DNA of 64,000 nucleotides from Paenibacillus sp. KS-LC4 (GTDB taxonomy: Bacteria; Bacillota; Bacilli; Paenibacillales; Paenibacillaceae), in contig NZ_CP145905.1 in the NCBI RefSeq assembly GCF_036894955.1, positions 1,371,501 to 1,435,500 of the forward strand, given 5' to 3'. The notes beneath the pieces are model-generated. The model ran no database searches. It saw nothing but the letters and a program-made list of their open reading frames with translations, and had not been told where the DNA came from. Below, piece after piece: positions 18,266-29,325 of the stretch. The stretch's first letter is position 1. Each line of letters begins with the position of its first letter. The position numbers and the translations under genes were made by a program.

Positions 18266-19453
18266 CTAAGCAGTGAAGTCTTTTTGCGGCGCGCTTGGTG
18301 TCTTGGTCCGTTTCTTCGGCTTTGGCAAATTGCCAAACAACACCCAGGAGAAAGGCAAAAACCTCGCGGCTAATGAAACGATAATCCAAGAGCCGATAAG
18401 CGCAGCAGCATAGCCGCCCGCATACCAGCTGTGCAGCAGCAAGGAGTTGCCGGTCACAGGCGGATATTCGCGGTAGTAGAACAGGATGAACGGATGAACC
18501 AAATAAATGCCGAACGACAAAGCACCAAGCTTTGAGAGCAAGGAGACTAGCCAAGGCGCGGCCTTGCGGTAAAGCAGAAACCCGAGCTGAAGCAGCACAA
18601 GCGCCGAGAAGAAAGTATGCATATTCCACAAAAACTCATACAGCAGGGAATGATAGCTTTCGATTTTAAGTCTCGTATCATACCAGATGCTTACATGCCA
18701 CAGGCCCGCGCCAAGCCATAGACACCAAAGGGCAATCCAGGCGATAACATGCGACCGGGTTGCATGCTGCTTATTTATAATAATCCAATGCTTGATTTTT
18801 GGAAAATAGATACCGATTGCTGCCCCCATCAAATAGTACGAGAAGTAGGATAGCGAATAGCTGCCCTTATTCGGAATCGGCGTTGTCAGTGCGTATTTAT
18901 TAATGAGAACGAAAGCCCATTGAATGGCAAAGCCAGCCGGTATCGCCCATTTGACCAATGCCGGAAACTTTTTCAGCAGCCACAGAAACAAAGGGAGAAG
19001 TAAATAAAACTGTATGCTGATAAATACAAAATACAAATGCGTATAAGCATTGCCCGTCAGTACCTTATCCCAGAAGCTGCTTAATGTTTCATCTAGCGGC
19101 CTGTTCGGATAGTAGTTGTAATGCAGCAGGATGAAATAGATAATGGAAAACACCAAATAAGGAATAATGATATAAAGCGCTCTGCGTTTATAAAAAGAGC
19201 CGATTAGCTTAGCATCCAGCGGCCTCGTATAATAATTGTAAAATAACACAAAGCTGCTTAGAAAAATAAAGGTCGGCGTGCCGAACTTCATAAATATATT
19301 AAAAAAGTTATACAAGAAATAGTAGCCGGAATTGACCATTTTCAGCGTAGCGTAGGAGGTCGAGTGGACCGATAATACGCCTAGGATGGCCATTGCACGA
19401 ACAATCTGCAGCTCGGGAATCGCTTCCCGCCGCTGCAAGGATGCTGTAGACAT
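18266..19453 (-). CDS. Acyltransferase-3 family membrane protein (OafA/YrhL-like)
   Basis: 395 residues with about ten hydrophobic segments. It belongs to the acyltransferase-3 family, which moves acetyl or other acyl groups onto surface sugars. The N-terminal segment IVRAMAILGVLSVHSTS (about residues 17-33) carries the conserved R and H of the family. FGIYLVHPFILFYYR near the C-terminus is also characteristic. The start at 19453 follows AAAGGAAG. It ends in a very strong terminator. Acceptor unknown; wall or exopolysaccharide is likely. Confidence 0.88.
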   Translation of the reverse strand: MSTASLQRREAIPELQIVRAMAILGVLSVHSTSYATLKMVNSGYYFLYNFFNIFMKFGTPTFIFLSSFVLFYNYYTRPLDAKLIGSFYKRRALYIIIPYLVFSIIYFILLHYNYYPNRPLDETLSSFWDKVLTGNAYTHLYFVFISIQFYLLLPLFLWLLKKFPALVKWAIPAGFAIQWAFVLINKYALTTPIPNKGSYSLSYFSYYLMGAAIGIYFPKIKHWIIINKQHATRSHVIAWIALWCLWLGAGLWHVSIWYDTRLKIESYHSLLYEFLWNMHTFFSALVLLQLGFLLYRKAAPWLVSLLSKLGALSFGIYLVHPFILFYYREYPPVTGNSLLLHSWYAGGYAAALIGSWIIVSLAARFLPFSWVLFGNLPKPKKRTKTPSAPQKDFTA

Positions 19454-19478
19454 GTAGCATTTCTTCCTTTCTGTGTGG

Positions 19479-20894
19479 CTATTCGCGCGGATGTCTGCGA
19501 GCTACACCGCTCTCGATAGCAGCATGGATGACGCGTTTGCGTACCTCTTCTACGACTTTGGCATTGAAAACGCTGGGGATAATATACATCGGGCTGCGCT
19601 CGTCATCACTAATGACAGCAGCAATCGCTTCAGCGGCAGCCAGCTTCATTTCTTCATTAACGGTTGTTGCTCGGCTATCGAGTGCCCCGCGGAAAATCCC
19701 AGGGAAGCACAGCACGTTGTTAATTTGATTCGGATAGTCGGATCGACCTGTTGCAAACACAGCAACGATATCCTCGACCAGCTCCGGACGAATTTCAGGC
19801 TCGGGATTCGCCATTGCAAATACAATCGGATCTGCATTCATCGACTCGACATGCGCTCTGGACAAAATTCCGCCTGCTGATACGCCAATAAAAACATCTG
19901 CACCAGCTAGCGCTTCGGCCAAATGACCCGTCTTCTTCTCAGTATTGGTATGCTCGGCGTACCACTGCCACATGCTATTATCATAATGTCGGTCAGCGTT
20001 TAAAATCCCTTCACGGTCGACTCCTATAATATGTTTTGCGCCGCCGGCAAGCAGCATCTTCGTGCAAGCTGTACCTGCTGCTCCAATACCACATATAACG
20101 AAGCGGGTGTCCGAAATGTTTCGTCCCGTCAGCTTGAGCGCGTTCAGCATTGCGGCGAACAGGACGACGGCTGTACCATGCTGATCATCGTGAAACACAG
20201 GAATATCAAGCTCCTCACGCAACCGGCGTTCGATCTCAAAGCAGCGTGGAGCGGAAATATCTTCTAGATTAATGCCGCCAAAGCCTGGAGCTAATTGCTT
20301 GACGGCTTGTATAATCTGTTCCGTATCCTGGGTATCGAGGCAAATGGGAAACGCATCAACGTCAGCGAATTGCTTAAACAGCATCGCTTTGCCCTCCATA
20401 ACGGGCATTGCGGCGTATGGCCCGATATTTCCAAGACCAAGCACGGCACTGCCGTCAGAGACAACAGCGACGGTATTGCGTTTAATCGTAAGTGTGAACG
20501 CCTTGGACGGGTCCTGTTCAATCGCTTGGCATACTCTTGCGACGTCTGGTGTATAAACGCGCGAGAGATCGTCGCGGTTCTGAATCGGCGTTTTTGGCTG
20601 AACCGTAATTTTGCCACCGAGATGGAGCAGAAAGGTGCGATCGGAAATGTGCTGAAGGCGAATGCCGGGCAGCGTGCTAAGAGCCGAGGAAATGCGATCG
20701 GCTGTACCGGCCTCGGTCATTTTTACGGTCAAATCCCGCACGGTCGTTGTTTTATCGGTATGAATGACATCAATCGCTATAATATCGCCGCCAGCGGTCT
20801 CAATAGCCGTCGCGGCTTTGCCGAACTGGGCTTGCTGAATATCTATTTCCACCCGTAAAATAATCGTTTTACCATCCATGCTGCGTTCCTTCAT
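19479..20894 (-). CDS. NAD(P)-dependent malic enzyme with N-terminal ACT domain
   Basis: 471-residue cytoplasmic enzyme converting malate to pyruvate and CO2. An ACT regulatory domain (about residues 8-80) precedes the malic domain (about 95-225), with VYTPDVARVC, the metal-site EDISAPRCFEIE and FHDDQHGTA, and then a Rossmann domain (about 245-460) with CGIGAAGTA. The start at 20894 follows AGGAG; an ATG 15 bases later also has an AAGGA and cannot be excluded. It is similar to the ACT-type malic enzymes of Bacillus. The acyltransferase start lies 25 bases downstream, so cotranscription is likely. Confidence 0.93.
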   Translation of the reverse strand: MKERSMDGKTIILRVEIDIQQAQFGKAATAIETAGGDIIAIDVIHTDKTTTVRDLTVKMTEAGTADRISSALSTLPGIRLQHISDRTFLLHLGGKITVQPKTPIQNRDDLSRVYTPDVARVCQAIEQDPSKAFTLTIKRNTVAVVSDGSAVLGLGNIGPYAAMPVMEGKAMLFKQFADVDAFPICLDTQDTEQIIQAVKQLAPGFGGINLEDISAPRCFEIERRLREELDIPVFHDDQHGTAVVLFAAMLNALKLTGRNISDTRFVICGIGAAGTACTKMLLAGGAKHIIGVDREGILNADRHYDNSMWQWYAEHTNTEKKTGHLAEALAGADVFIGVSAGGILSRAHVESMNADPIVFAMANPEPEIRPELVEDIVAVFATGRSDYPNQINNVLCFPGIFRGALDSRATTVNEEMKLAAAEAIAAVISDDERSPMYIIPSVFNAKVVEEVRKRVIHAAIESGVARRHPRE

Positions 20895-20943
20895 TCGCTT
20901 TCCACTCCTTATCGACTGGCCGAGGAATCTGACAAAAACGCCG

Positions 20944-22059
20944 TCACTGCATTAAACGCAGGACGGCATTCGGACAGCTCTTCGGGTCGTATTGTTGGTT
21001 GCGCTTCGTTAGCAAGCTTTCTCGGAATTGGCCTGAAGTATACGGTTCCTGAATCATGGCAAACCACTTATCTACCATTGCAGCAGAATCAAGCATTTCA
21101 CCAAAGCCATTGCGGATAAAATATTCGCAGTTTTCTTCTTCCTGTCCCGGTATCGGTTCATAGAAGAGCATCGGCATTCCCTTGCTCATGCCTTCGGTAC
21201 AGGTCATCCCCCCCGGCTTCGTCACGAGTAGATCGGCAATGTCCATCAGCTTGCTGATCTCGTTGGTGAACCCGAGCACCTGAATGTTCGGATGCTGGAA
21301 CATAGGGCTCAAAAGCATTTTCTCCCTTACCTTCTCATTGCTGCCGACGCAGAAAATCAATTGTATGCTTTCGCGCCACTTGGTCATATATTCAAGGAGG
21401 TTGTCTTCATACATCAATCCCCAGCCTCCACCCATTATAAGCACAGTAGGCATAGGCTTTAAGTTGAATTTTTGCAGCAGCTCCTGCTTGTCGTAGGTTG
21501 TCCAGAAGTTCGGGTGTACCGGAATGCCTGTCACTTCAATATTCATGGGGATTACGCCGCGCTCCATCAGCTTGTTTCTCACAAGCGGGGTAGACACCAG
21601 GTATTTGCTGACCTCCGGATTGACCCATGCGCCATGGGCATCGTAATCGGTAATAAGCGTGTACAGCGGTATATGTAGTCCAAGACGCTTTAGTCTTCCT
21701 ACGACTGCATTGGGAACGGGATGCGTGCATACGATAAGATCCGGCTTCAATTGGGAAATAACCTGAGACGTTTGTGTATAGAACATGCGATGAAGAGCAA
21801 GCTGCGTAAAGCGGTTTAGCGATTTCTTGTAATTGCTGCGATACATCAGGCCGACCATTTTTGGCTGTTTGCTTACGGTTTTGCGATAAGCAGACATAAT
21901 CCATGGCCCGACTACCGGATTAAGAAATTTGCCCAGCTCAATTACGCGGGTTTGAATCTCGGGGTTAATTTGGCGCAATCCCGCCGCTAGAGCATATGCG
22001 GCTTGCGTATGTCCCGAGCCGAAGCCCTCGGAGAGCAGCAGCACTCTTTTCTTACGCAT
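20944..22059 (-). CDS. MGDG-synthase/UgtP-like glycosyltransferase
   Basis: 371 residues, GT28 fold. An N-terminal MGDG_synth domain has LLSEGFGSGHTQAA (about 7-20). A C-terminal GT28 nucleotide-sugar domain has LIMGGGWGLMYED and LVTKPGGMTCTE. Such enzymes glucosylate or galactosylate diacylglycerol at the membrane, giving glycolipids that anchor lipoteichoic acid. The start at 22059 (just after TAGGTGACCTT) gives the family N-terminus; an upstream open extension has no homology. UDP-glucose is the probable donor. The malic enzyme lies immediately downstream. Confidence 0.85.
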   Translation of the reverse strand: MRKKRVLLLSEGFGSGHTQAAYALAAGLRQINPEIQTRVIELGKFLNPVVGPWIMSAYRKTVSKQPKMVGLMYRSNYKKSLNRFTQLALHRMFYTQTSQVISQLKPDLIVCTHPVPNAVVGRLKRLGLHIPLYTLITDYDAHGAWVNPEVSKYLVSTPLVRNKLMERGVIPMNIEVTGIPVHPNFWTTYDKQELLQKFNLKPMPTVLIMGGGWGLMYEDNLLEYMTKWRESIQLIFCVGSNEKVREKMLLSPMFQHPNIQVLGFTNEISKLMDIADLLVTKPGGMTCTEGMSKGMPMLFYEPIPGQEEENCEYFIRNGFGEMLDSAAMVDKWFAMIQEPYTSGQFRESLLTKRNQQYDPKSCPNAVLRLMQ

Positions 22060-22368
22060 AAGGTCACCTACTTTTCTAATTCCATAATACGTCGCCAAGA
22101 GTGGGAACACAAGTCATTCCAGGTTATTAAAATGTAAGCGGCCGTGCCTTTTGCGTTCACAAGGTGGACGGCTGCACATGCCAGTGCATCAGCCTGCCAC
22201 AAGCAGCCTTGCTCTGAGCTTGCCTGCCTGTGGCATCGTCCTTTATGATTAGAATGGTATTAACCAGAAGCAGATTATACATTCTGATCGTTTCATTTAA
22301 AATAAAGCTGGTGTTGCGGCTACTTGAATAAGCAGAAGTATGCGACACTTAAGTAGGAGGCATAATTA

Positions 22369-22755
22369 ATGGAAGAAGCAAGGAGTACATTTGAAGTTGG
22401 AGCCATTGTGAAAGCGGAAGTAAGATCGGGCCTTTATGTTGGTGAAGTGATGGAATTGCATGGACCTCGTGCATTGTTCAAGGTGCTGGCTGTTCTTAAG
22501 CATCCACAGCAAGGTGATTTGCATCATCCGTACGAGCCGGATGTACCGCTGTTTCATGAGCGGCCAGCGCTGGCCTATACAGAGAAGACGATGATACCGC
22601 TGCGCCAGTTGCAGAGCTTTAGCGGCCACGTACCGGATTACCGCGAATCGCTGCGTGCTGCCTTGGAGGCCGAGGTGGCTGCGCTTGATCGGTTGAAGCG
22701 CTGGTCAGAGCAGGGTCTTGCTTTGCTTGAGCAGCTTGGAAAGCAATATAAGTAG
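22369..22755 (+). CDS. kapB: KapB, kinase-associated protein B of sporulation signalling
   Basis: 128-residue small protein matching the KapB family as I recall it. Features are the N-terminal VGAIVKAEVRSGLYVGEV segment, the central VLAVLKHPQQGDLHHP block and the PDYRESL motif before a C-terminal helix. In Bacillus subtilis KapB supports the KinB branch of the sporulation phosphorelay. No lipobox is visible. TAGGAGG precedes the ATG at 8 bases. Its presence supports a spore-forming Firmicute host. A clear terminator follows. Confidence 0.82.
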   Translation: MEEARSTFEVGAIVKAEVRSGLYVGEVMELHGPRALFKVLAVLKHPQQGDLHHPYEPDVPLFHERPALAYTEKTMIPLRQLQSFSGHVPDYRESLRAALEAEVAALDRLKRWSEQGLALLEQLGKQYK

Positions 22756-22796
22756 TCGTTTATCCAGCTCAATCATTGTGCTGCCCAATCGGGTAA

Positions 22797-22846
22797 AACA
22801 AACGGCAGTCGTTCACACTTAGGACGGCTGCCGTTTGTTTTATTTA
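22797..22846 (+). terminator. Rho-independent terminator after kapB
   Basis: AAACGGCAGTCGT and ACGGCTGCCGTTT arms with an 11-base loop, followed by GTTTTATTT, 42 bases after the kapB stop. Confidence 0.8.
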
Positions 22847-22856
22847 AAATATAAGC

Positions 22857-22885
22857 CCATTTATAAATTTCACACTTATAAATGG
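22857..22885 (-). terminator. Probable terminator of the SGNH hydrolase gene
   Basis: Perfect 10-base arms CCATTTATAA (22857-22866) and TTATAAATGG (22876-22885) with a 9-base loop. On the minus strand it is followed by a T-rich stretch. A second small palindrome, CTAGCTTTAAGCTAG (22887-22901), overlaps the hydrolase stop codon. Confidence 0.55.
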
Positions 22886-22897
22886 CCTAGCTTTAAG

Positions 22898-24184
22898 CTA
22901 GTTGATAAAGACCGCTTGAAGCGTGCTGCGATAGGTAACCTGCAAGCCAAGCTCCTCGGAGAGAACCGCTAGCGGCAAATAGGTTTTCTGCTCTTTGCCG
23001 CTCTTTTGCAAATAAGCGGCAGGGCTGTTTAGCTTTTTCTTCACGCCATCAACAAGGATAGTAGGTGATCCAATTGTAAATGCTACCGTATGATTATTGT
23101 AGGAAATGGTTGCGGTCTGATTTGTTTTGTTCCATACAAGCGTTGCTCCAATGGCATCTGTAATGTCGCGCATCGGTACGAAGGTGCGATTGCTTTTCAT
23201 GGTGGCAGGAGATGCTGCTGCGAGCTCCTTGCCCCGTACGACTATAGAGACGGGCACATTCGCCGGGCGAGTGCGAACGCTCAAATATTCATTCCATATT
23301 GTGGTAGAATAAGTCTCACCCATAGCCGCGTACCCAAGGCGAGTCGGATGGACATCCTTGTTAGCAATCGACGTATACCCAAGCTCCTTGCCGACAAAAG
23401 ACTTGCTGACTTCAGCAATAGAAATATCGAAGCCTGCTGTTTTAGTAGCGGCTACTATCGTTTTAAGTTTTTCATTAATCTGGCTCACCGCTTTTAATTG
23501 AAATTCACGCAGGAGCGCTGCATCTTTAGGCAAAGGCAAGCTTAACCCGCCGATTGTAACCGAAGCCGGAATTGGCATGTACTGATCGGCGATTACAAAT
23601 TTTGCTGTTGGCGCGAGTGAGGTTGCCGCCTGCAGCCCATCAGTCAGCTCTGTTTCGAATTGTGCCAGTACAGCCTGCAGCAGCTGTGCTTTCTCCTCAT
23701 CCGTTGTTGTGGATGTGAGTTGTGAATCGAGCCCAAGCAGATCGTTGCCGCCAATCGTCATTATGATCAAATCAGCGCCGCGAATGCTGCCTTCTATTTG
23801 TACTGTTTCGCTAAGGATAGCGGCAGCACGCGGGTCCTTTAGTCCAGGCTGTACTTCGCTCACTTTGACGCTTTTGCCTTCCTTTACCGCATTAAGCAAG
23901 TTACTAAAGCCGGTTGACGTTAGACCAAGCAGGCCATAGTTTGCATACTCCGCTCGAAGTCCATGAAACAAGGCTTGCTCATAGACATGCTCCGCATACC
24001 CGTAAGGCACAGATTTCGCATCAAAGCCATACTCATAGCCGGCAGTTAGTGAATCTCCAAGTGCGACGATCTGATAGGATTCGGCTTCTTTTTCTGCAGC
24101 TTCGGCTATTTGCAACACGGGTGAAGCCACCAATAAACCGACAATTATAAATAGAAACGACACTTTCCTCCACTTTCCAGACAA
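22898..24184 (-). CDS. Secreted SGNH/GDSL hydrolase with C-terminal CuAO-N-like domain
   Basis: 428 residues. A signal peptide ends around IAEAAEKEA. The SGNH esterase domain (about 35-300) shows block I GDSLTAGYEYG, block III GGNDL and the catalytic DxxH (NKDVHPTRLG). The C-terminal about 115 residues form a copper-amine-oxidase-N-like domain (SNRTFVPMRDITDAIGATLVW), common on secreted Paenibacillus proteins. TTG 24184 is chosen because AAGGAA lies 9 bases upstream; the GTG at 24193 is too close to that site. It probably de-esterifies a wall or carbohydrate substrate. Confidence 0.88.
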   Translation of the reverse strand: MSGKWRKVSFLFIIVGLLVASPVLQIAEAAEKEAESYQIVALGDSLTAGYEYGFDAKSVPYGYAEHVYEQALFHGLRAEYANYGLLGLTSTGFSNLLNAVKEGKSVKVSEVQPGLKDPRAAAILSETVQIEGSIRGADLIIMTIGGNDLLGLDSQLTSTTTDEEKAQLLQAVLAQFETELTDGLQAATSLAPTAKFVIADQYMPIPASVTIGGLSLPLPKDAALLREFQLKAVSQINEKLKTIVAATKTAGFDISIAEVSKSFVGKELGYTSIANKDVHPTRLGYAAMGETYSTTIWNEYLSVRTRPANVPVSIVVRGKELAAASPATMKSNRTFVPMRDITDAIGATLVWNKTNQTATISYNNHTVAFTIGSPTILVDGVKKKLNSPAAYLQKSGKEQKTYLPLAVLSEELGLQVTYRSTLQAVFIN

Positions 24185-24663
24185 CTTAGACACTTCCTTT
24201 TGATAAAATAGTAGCAGCGGGTTTCATTCATTTGCATAATTGTGTATAAAGTTTGCAGAAAGAACACGAACAATGCCGATATGCTCACAATTATGAAAAT
24301 ATTAAATTGATTCCGTTTTGGCCTGATGTTAAAATACTGTAATAATCGCAAGTGGCGGAATATAGCCCGGAATATAGTCAACCTTAAACGATCCCCGCAG
24401 TGCTGCTTATTTTTATTCAACATAACACGAACGTTTTCCTGTAGGTGCAGCTGAAAAGTTTGTGTACATCTATGCAGCACGCTGTTGGATACAACTGTTT
24501 GAGTAATTATGCAAAGTGATAGGCTGGCAGATAGGTTTTACTATCCGCTTGGCCATCAAGCTAGAAGCCTGTTTGATGAAGCATAACTGCTTGTTCTCAC
24601 AGCTACCCGGCTTGGTTCCGTTATGCATGCCCCAAAAATCTTCTGATAGAAAGGTTGCACACA
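24185..24663. other. Divergent intergenic region between the SGNH hydrolase gene and gltB
   Basis: 479 bases with no supported gene. A tandem CGGAATATAG pair occurs near 24356-24378. The best plus-strand promoter is the one listed at 24307-24335. I see no T-box, riboswitch or clear GltC-type operator. Confidence 0.45.
24307..24335 (+). promoter_or_regulatory. Sigma-A-type promoter, probably for gltB
   Basis: TTGATT (24307-24312) and TAAAAT (24330-24335) with a 17-base spacer. It lies about 330 bases before the gltB start, which would give a long leader. Confidence 0.5.
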
Positions 24664-27600
24664 ATGAAAGAGAAAATTTTTGGATTACCGCCGAAACAAG
24701 GTCTGTATGATCCTCAATATGAGAAAGATGCATGCGGCATGGGATTCGTGGCGAACATCAAAGGAAGAAAGTCGCACAAGATTATTCGCCAGGCGCTGAC
24801 GTTGCTGGAGAATATGGAGCATCGCGGCGGTCAAGGCAGCGAACCAAACACTGGAGATGGAGCGGGAATTATGCTTCAAATCCCTCATGCGTTTTTTGCC
24901 AATGAGCTGAAGCGAATGGAAGTGGAGCTGCCAAGCGAGGGAGAATATGCCGTAGGTATGGTGTTTCTGCCGCAGGATGAGAACGTTCGCCGCTTGCTGG
25001 AGAGCGATCTTGAAGCTATTATTCGTGAGGAAGGCCAGACGCTCATTGCATGGCGTACGGTGCCGACGAATGATGCTAAGCTCGGTAAGTCTGCCAAGTC
25101 GGTTAAGCCTTTTGTCCGCCAAGTGTTTATTGGTAAGAACGAAAGCTTGAAGGACGTCTTGGCATTTGAGCGCAAGCTGTATGTCATTCGCAAACGGGCG
25201 GAAATCGCTATTCGCTTTTCGGGCAAGGAAGGCGGAGAAATGTTCTATTTCCCGAGCTTGTCTACGAAGAAAATTGTCTACAAAGGCATGCTTACAACTG
25301 AACAGGTCGGCTCCTTCTATGTGGAGCTTAACGATGAGTCCGTCGTTACAGCGATGGCGCTTGTCCACTCTCGTTTCAGTACGAACACGTTCCCAAGCTG
25401 GGAACGCGCTCATCCGTTCCATTATTTGATTCATAACGGAGAGATTAATACGCTCCGCGGTAATGTAAACTGGATGCATGCGCGTCAAACGTTGTTCGAG
25501 ACGGAATTGTTCGGCAGTGACATGGATAAAATTAAACCTGTCATTAATCCAGATGGTTCGGATACAGCGATGTTTGACAATACGCTAGAATTTCTGTATT
25601 TGTCTGGCCGCTCCCTGCCGCATGCGGCAATGATGATGGTGCCAGAGCCATGGTCCAACCACGAAGGTATGGATGATGACAAGAAAGCTTTCTATGAATA
25701 CCACAGCACGTTAATGGAGCCTTGGGATGGACCGGCTGCGATGGCCTTTACAGATGGTGTGCAGATCGGTGCTTTCTTGGACCGCAATGGCTTGCGTCCA
25801 GCTCGTTATTACGTGACGAAGGATGATCATATTATTCTTGGCTCTGAGGCGGGTACAGTTGTTATTCCGCCAGAGGATATTTTGTATAAAGATCGCCTGC
25901 GCCCAGGTATGATGCTGCTGATCGATACGAAGGAAGGCCGAATCATCTCCGATGAGGAAGTGAAGAAGCAAATCGCGACGGAGCAGCCGTACCGCGAATG
26001 GCTGAATGAGCATCTTATCGACCTGGAGGATTTGCCGGACGCGCCGGAATTGCCGGAGCTTGATCATGAGACGGTACAGCAGCGCCAGCAATCCTTCGGT
26101 TATACGTTTGAGGATTTGCGCAAGGTGCTTGAGCCTATGGCAAGCAGCGGCATGGAGCCGATCGCTTCGATGGGCTACGACGCTCCGCTTGCTGTATTGT
26201 CGGATCGTCCTCAGCGCTTGTACAACTACTTCAAGCAGCTGTTTGCGCAAGTAACGAACCCGCCAATCGACGCGATTCGGGAAGAAATTATAACGGCTGT
26301 TGGCACAACAATCGGACCGGAGCGCAATTTGCTGAAGCCGGAGCCGGAGAGTGCGCGCCATATAAAGCTGGAAACGCCAATTTTGTCCAATGAGCAGTTT
26401 GCTAAGCTGCGCCATGTGCGTCGTCCAGGCTTCAAGTCGATTACGCTGCCTATTTTCTTCACAGCAAGCGAGGGTGAAGAGGGACTGCGTGCTGCACTGA
26501 AGCAAATGTGCGAGGCAGCGGACCGTGTTATTGACAAAGGTCATAATATTTTGATTTTATCCGACCGCGGTATTGATAAAGAAAATGCGGCTATTCCGGC
26601 ATTGCTTGCCGTATCCGCCTTGCATCACCATTTGATTCGCGTAGGTACTCGGACGAAAGTAGCGATTTTGCTTGAATCCGGCGATCCGCGCGAGGTGCAT
26701 CACTTTGCGCTGCTGCTCGGCTACGGCGTGAGTGCGGTTAACCCGTATCTAGCATTCGAGACGCTTGATGATATGATCCGCCAAGGCTTGCTGAGAAATA
26801 TTTCGCATGAGAAAGCGGTCAAAAACTTCATTAAAGCTGCGACTAAAGGTGTAACGAAGGTATTGTCCAAAATGGGTATATCCACGATTCAATCGTACCG
26901 TGGCGCTCAAATTTTCGAGGCGCTTGGTTTGAAAGAGGAGCTCATTAACGAATATTTCACTTGGACACCTTCACGTATCGGCGGTATTGGACTTGATGTC
27001 ATTGCCGAGGAAACACTGAAATATCACAACTTGGCTTACGCAGAGCAGGAAGGCCGTGTAACGGAGCTTGAATCTGGCGGCGAATACCAATGGCGTAAAG
27101 ACGGCGAGGACCACCTGTTTAGTCCGCAGACGATCCACACCCTGCAGATGGCGGCTCGCTCCAATGATTATAAGCTTTACAAAAAATTCTCCAATCTTGT
27201 TCAAGGCGAGGATAAGAAGCATATGATGCTTCGTTCATTGCTGAGATTTAAGGATGGCAGAACAGCGATTCCAATCGAAGAGGTTGAACCGCTGGAATCC
27301 ATTCTTAAACGGTTCAAGACAGGCGCTATGTCCTTCGGCTCGATTAGTAAGGAAGCGCATGAAAGCCTTGCGATTGCGATGAATCGCCTTGGCGGACGTT
27401 CAAATACAGGAGAAGGCGGCGAGGACCCAGCGCGCTTTATTCCAGATGCGAACGGCGATTCCCGCCGCAGTGCAATCAAGCAGGTGGCCTCGGGACGCTT
27501 CGGCGTAACGAGCAACTACTTGGTCAATGCGGATGAAATTCAAATCAAGATGGCGCAAGGCGCGAAGCCAGGAGAAGGCGGACAGCTGCCAGGACGCAAA

Positions 27601-29265
27601 GTATACCCTTGGGTTGCCGAGGTTCGTGGCTCCACGCCAGGTGTAGGCTTAATCTCGCCTCCGCCGCATCATGATATTTATTCCATCGAGGATTTGGCTG
27701 AGCTGGTTCATGATTTGAAAAATGCGAACCCGCGTGCGCGCATTAACGTTAAACTCGTATCCGAGGTTGGCGTTGGTACGATTGCAGCAGGTGTTGCTAA
27801 AGGCCGTGCCGACATTATTATGGTCAGCGGTTATGATGGAGGAACGGGCGCATCTCCGATGAACTCGATTCGTCATGCGGGCTTACCGTGGGAGCTTGGT
27901 CTAGCTGAGACCCACCAGACGCTGATGATCAACAATTTGCGTGATCGTGTTACGCTTGAAACAGACGGCAAAATGATGAACGGACGCGATGTTGCGATCG
28001 CTGTTTTGCTCGGAGCTGAAGAGTATGGCTTCTCGACAGCACCGCTAGTTGTACTCGGTTGTGTGATGATGCGCGTTTGTCAGCTGGACACATGTCCGGT
28101 CGGTGTAGCCACGCAAAATCCAGAGCTGCGCGCGAAATTTATGGGTGATCCAAGCCATGTGGTCAACTACCTGCGTTTCGTTGGTGAAGAGCTGCGGGAA
28201 ATTATGGCTGAGCTTGGTTTCCGTACGATTCAGGAGATGGTTGGCCGCGTAGATATTCTTGAAGCGAAGCATCTGGCTGATCATTACAAAGCGAAGGGTC
28301 TTGACCTGTCGCCGCTATTGTATCAACCGGAAGTATCTCAGGATGCTATTCGATACTGTGCGCAAGAGCAAAACCATGGTTTGGATTTGTCCCTTGACGT
28401 TCAGGAGCTGGTACCAGCAGCGAAAGCCGCTCTGGAAAATGGGGAGCAAGTACGTGGTACATTCCCAATTTTGAATACGAACCGTGTTGTGGGAACAGTG
28501 CTTGGCAGCGAAGTGACGCGTCGTTATGGCGCGAAGGGCTTGCCAGAGGATACAATTTCCTTCCACTTCGTTGGTTCGGCAGGCCAAAGCTTTGGCGCTT
28601 TCGTTCCTCAAGGCATTACGCTATCGCTGGAAGGCGATTCGAATGACTATGTAGGTAAAGGACTTTCCGGTGGAAAGGTCATTGTGGCTCCTTCCTCGAA
28701 GGCAACCTTTGCCGCTGAGGAAAATGTCATTATTGGCAACACGGCACTCTATGGGGCAACAAGCGGCGAAGCTTATATTCGCGGTATTGCCGGCGAGCGC
28801 TTCGCAGTTCGCAACAGCGGCGTGAACGTTGTTGTTGAGGGCGTGGGCGATCATGGCTGTGAATATATGACGGGCGGAAGAGTTGTCATTCTTGGCCAGA
28901 CTGGCCGTAACTTTGCAGCGGGGATGTCAGGCGGTGTTGCATACATCTATGACGAGCAAGGAGACTTCTACAAGCATTGCAATATCGAAATGGTATTGCT
29001 GGAGCGCCTTGAAGACGAAGCCGACATTGCAGAGCTGCGCGGCATGATTGAACGCCATGTTGCTTATACGGATAGCGCTATTGGCGGTCGTGTGCTAAAT
29101 GAATGGGATCAATCACTTGCTAATTTCGTAAAAGTCATTCCGAAAGATTATAAGAAAATGCTGGAGTATATCCGCAAAGCTGAAGACTCCGGGTTGACGG
29201 AAGACGCAGCGCTGCTGTCAGCATTTGAAGCCAGCATGAAAGAGCTTGCCCGCACAGGCGGCTAA
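24664..29265 (+). CDS. gltB: Glutamate synthase large subunit
   Basis: 1533-residue glutamate synthase alpha chain, making glutamate from glutamine and 2-oxoglutarate. A 23-residue propeptide precedes the nucleophile Cys24 (CGMGFVA). The type-II glutaminase domain spans to about residue 430, followed by the central domain, the FMN synthase domain (about 800-1170) and the C-terminal GXGXG domain. The 3Fe-4S cysteines lie in [15 protein letters not shown] (about 1133-1147). ATG 24664 follows GAAAGG at 9 bases; the TTG at 24655 overlaps that site. A terminator follows immediately and no small subunit gene (gltD) is adjacent, unlike in many bacteria. Confidence 0.97.
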   Translation: MKEKIFGLPPKQGLYDPQYEKDACGMGFVANIKGRKSHKIIRQALTLLENMEHRGGQGSEPNTGDGAGIMLQIPHAFFANELKRMEVELPSEGEYAVGMVFLPQDENVRRLLESDLEAIIREEGQTLIAWRTVPTNDAKLGKSAKSVKPFVRQVFIGKNESLKDVLAFERKLYVIRKRAEIAIRFSGKEGGEMFYFPSLSTKKIVYKGMLTTEQVGSFYVELNDESVVTAMALVHSRFSTNTFPSWERAHPFHYLIHNGEINTLRGNVNWMHARQTLFETELFGSDMDKIKPVINPDGSDTAMFDNTLEFLYLSGRSLPHAAMMMVPEPWSNHEGMDDDKKAFYEYHSTLMEPWDGPAAMAFTDGVQIGAFLDRNGLRPARYYVTKDDHIILGSEAGTVVIPPEDILYKDRLRPGMMLLIDTKEGRIISDEEVKKQIATEQPYREWLNEHLIDLEDLPDAPELPELDHETVQQRQQSFGYTFEDLRKVLEPMASSGMEPIASMGYDAPLAVLSDRPQRLYNYFKQLFAQVTNPPIDAIREEIITAVGTTIGPERNLLKPEPESARHIKLETPILSNEQFAKLRHVRRPGFKSITLPIFFTASEGEEGLRAALKQMCEAADRVIDKGHNILILSDRGIDKENAAIPALLAVSALHHHLIRVGTRTKVAILLESGDPREVHHFALLLGYGVSAVNPYLAFETLDDMIRQGLLRNISHEKAVKNFIKAATKGVTKVLSKMGISTIQSYRGAQIFEALGLKEELINEYFTWTPSRIGGIGLDVIAEETLKYHNLAYAEQEGRVTELESGGEYQWRKDGEDHLFSPQTIHTLQMAARSNDYKLYKKFSNLVQGEDKKHMMLRSLLRFKDGRTAIPIEEVEPLESILKRFKTGAMSFGSISKEAHESLAIAMNRLGGRSNTGEGGEDPARFIPDANGDSRRSAIKQVASGRFGVTSNYLVNADEIQIKMAQGAKPGEGGQLPGRKVYPWVAEVRGSTPGVGLISPPPHHDIYSIEDLAELVHDLKNANPRARINVKLVSEVGVGTIAAGVAKGRADIIMVSGYDGGTGASPMNSIRHAGLPWELGLAETHQTLMINNLRDRVTLETDGKMMNGRDVAIAVLLGAEEYGFSTAPLVVLGCVMMRVCQLDTCPVGVATQNPELRAKFMGDPSHVVNYLRFVGEELREIMAELGFRTIQEMVGRVDILEAKHLADHYKAKGLDLSPLLYQPEVSQDAIRYCAQEQNHGLDLSLDVQELVPAAKAALENGEQVRGTFPILNTNRVVGTVLGSEVTRRYGAKGLPEDTISFHFVGSAGQSFGAFVPQGITLSLEGDSNDYVGKGLSGGKVIVAPSSKATFAAEENVIIGNTALYGATSGEAYIRGIAGERFAVRNSGVNVVVEGVGDHGCEYMTGGRVVILGQTGRNFAAGMSGGVAYIYDEQGDFYKHCNIEMVLLERLEDEADIAELRGMIERHVAYTDSAIGGRVLNEWDQSLANFVKVIPKDYKKMLEYIRKAEDSGLTEDAALLSAFEASMKELARTGG

Positions 29266-29286
29266 TCCATGAGGCCTATAGATAAA

Positions 29287-29325
29287 TGAAAAACGGCTCT
29301 CCTTTTCGGAGGGCCGTTTTTCATT
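29287..29325 (+). terminator. Rho-independent terminator after gltB
   Basis: AAAAACGGCTCTCC and GGAGGGCCGTTTTT arms with a short T-rich loop, 22 bases after the gltB stop. Further T-runs follow. Confidence 0.9.
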
